Below, piece after piece: positions 61,598-64,000 of a stretch of 64,000 bases of DNA. Numbering within the stretch: position 1 is the first letter of the stretch; every line of letters starts with the position of its first letter. Where the stretch lies: assembly GCF_012971725.1 (NCBI RefSeq), contig NZ_CP048833.1, positions 4,216,001-4,280,000 on the forward strand, given 5' to 3'. The stretch comes from Pseudomonas multiresinivorans (GTDB lineage Bacteria > Pseudomonadota > Gammaproteobacteria > Pseudomonadales > Pseudomonadaceae). The position numbers were made by a program, and so were the translations under genes. The notes beneath the pieces are model-generated. The model was not told the origin of the DNA. It saw only the letters and a list, made by a program, of their open reading frames with translations, and ran no database searches.

Positions 61598-62502
61598 GGG
61601 GTCTCTCCTTCCAGCAATTGTCTGCCCACCCAGTAGCGGGCGAATTGATAGGCACAGCGGCCATTACGGTTGCCGCGCCCGAGCGCCCAGCGGATGGCTT
61701 CCTTCTCCAGCGCCTCGTCCCAGGTCCAGGCAGCGAGCCCGGACTTCTGCGCGAGCACCTCGACCCAGTGGCGCACCACGCTGAGGAAGTGCTCCTGGGT
61801 GAAGGGATAGAAGGACAGCCACAGGCCGAAACGGTCGGACAGGGCGATCTTGTCTTCGACGGCCTCATTGGGGTGCAACTCGCCGTCGACCATCTTCCAG
61901 TTCTCGTTGTCGCTCTGCTTCTCCGAGACCAGATGGCGACGGTTGGACGTGGCGTAGAGCAGCACATTGTCCGGCGCCTGCTCCAGCGAGCCGTCGAGCA
62001 CGCTCTTGAGGACGCGGAAATCGCCTTCGCCGGCGTCGAACGACAGGTCGTCGCAGAACAGCACGAAACGCTGCGGCAGCCCCTGGATCTGCTCGACCAC
62101 GCGCGGCAGGTCGGCCAGGTGGTCGCGTTCGATCTCGATCAGGCGCAGCCCTTCGCCGGCCAGCTCCGCCAGCAGTGCGCGGACCAGCGAGGACTTGCCG
62201 GTGCCTCGGGCGCCCCACAGCAGTGCATGGTTGGCCGGTTGGCCGGCGACGAACTGCCGGGTATTGCGCGCCAGTTGCTCGCGCTGCCGGTCGACGCCCA
62301 GCAGGTCGTCCAGGCGCAGGTCGAGGCTGACCTTCAACGGCTGCAGATAACCGCTGCGGCCGTCACGGTGCCAGCGCGCCGCCAGGCTCTGCTGCCAGTC
62401 CACGGTTTCGCGGGCGGCGGGCAGCAAAGGTTCCAGGCGCACCATCAGCGCTTCGGCGCGGGCAAGAAAATCGTTCAGGCGGGAATCCACGCGGGTCTCC
62501 AT
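61594..62502 (-). CDS. DUF815-family AAA ATPase
   Basis: A 302-residue P-loop ATPase. Walker A is ALLWGARGTGKSSLVRALL (about residues 92-110), Walker B FVLFCDDLSFD, sensor-1 NVLLYATSNRRHLV, and a C-terminal arginine-rich stretch AIRWALGRGNRNGRCAYQFA. This is the DUF815 family of AAA-type proteins, widespread in bacteria and uncharacterised, possibly nucleic-acid or DNA-loading related. It is first in the operon with msrC and divergent from sagS. Confidence 0.9.
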   Translation of the reverse strand: METRVDSRLNDFLARAEALMVRLEPLLPAARETVDWQQSLAARWHRDGRSGYLQPLKVSLDLRLDDLLGVDRQREQLARNTRQFVAGQPANHALLWGARGTGKSSLVRALLAELAGEGLRLIEIERDHLADLPRVVEQIQGLPQRFVLFCDDLSFDAGEGDFRVLKSVLDGSLEQAPDNVLLYATSNRRHLVSEKQSDNENWKMVDGELHPNEAVEDKIALSDRFGLWLSFYPFTQEHFLSVVRHWVEVLAQKSGLAAWTWDEALEKEAIRWALGRGNRNGRCAYQFARYWVGRQLLEGETP

Positions 62503-62628
62503 ATTCTTCGACGCGGCTCTTCGGGTTAAGAACCGGGAATTTCTTCGCCTTCGGGCTATCCCGACAGACGGTTCCGATGGGCTATGCTACGCCGCAGGAA
62601 AGCTTCTGCGAGGCGACGCTCCGCAACC

Positions 62629-64000
<1,372 letters not shown>

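Overview
The window is about 65% GC and has the gene content of a Pseudomonas chromosome from the P. aeruginosa lineage. Signs are the order ligA-zipA-smc-gntR-alkB2, a full aerobic purine-catabolism cluster, rssB/rssC, queF, copRS, fadE, a tRNA-Glu/tRNA-Gly cluster and sagS. Many intergenic spaces carry Pseudomonas-type REP palindromes (cores GTAGGAGCGAGC and GTAGGAGCGGAC). Identifications come from reading the translated proteins and recognising families; no database search was run. Statements about P. aeruginosa gene order are from memory.

Layout. (1) 1-7028, minus strand: ligA (3' end outside the window), zipA and smc. (2) 7063-9042: a GntR/FCD regulator divergent from the alkane hydroxylase gene alkB2, with a 19-bp perfect palindrome between them. 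(3) 9363-32459: purine catabolism. xdhABC and guaD convert guanine and hypoxanthine to xanthine and urate. PuuD (membrane urate oxidase with a cytochrome c domain), UraH and UraD take urate to allantoin; PuuE opens allantoin and AllA splits ureidoglycolate. Two NCS2 purine permeases and a GntR/FCD regulator complete the set. Five sites fitting KTGTAYACAA lie at the regulator, permease, uraH/puuE and second permease promoters, and a sixth lies before queF; this looks like one purine regulon. No allantoicase gene is present between uraD and allA. Two cargo segments interrupt the cluster: a universal stress protein plus LysR plus tripartite MFS efflux operon (15968-21747), and a BvgA-like response regulator fused to a PAS-histidine-kinase module in which both phospho-acceptor residues are replaced (24519-26315).

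(4) 32542-33647: an intact IS481-family element inserted in a REP element at a CTAG target with a 6-bp duplication; it sits where two P. aeruginosa-like synteny blocks meet. (5) 33676-44080: chemotaxis receptor, small lipoprotein, dusA, tal, rssC/rssB, mlaA, and a GntR/UTRA regulator divergent from a phosphonate-type pair (a HAD protein lacking its nucleophile Asp and a PhnZ-like HD oxygenase) with a PhnF-like operator, then a DUF4404 gene and queF. (6) 44292-49414: a copper locus, cupredoxin-copA-copB divergent from copRS.

(7) 49594-64000: ABC-2 exporter, GST, transglutaminase-like protein, fadE, a Gln-rich exported protein, a PA2817-family gene, a TerC protein, a HAD phosphatase, tRNA-Glu with three tRNA-Gly genes under a near-consensus promoter, a coiled-coil membrane protein, a second GST, msrC, a DUF815 ATPase and the 5' part of sagS.
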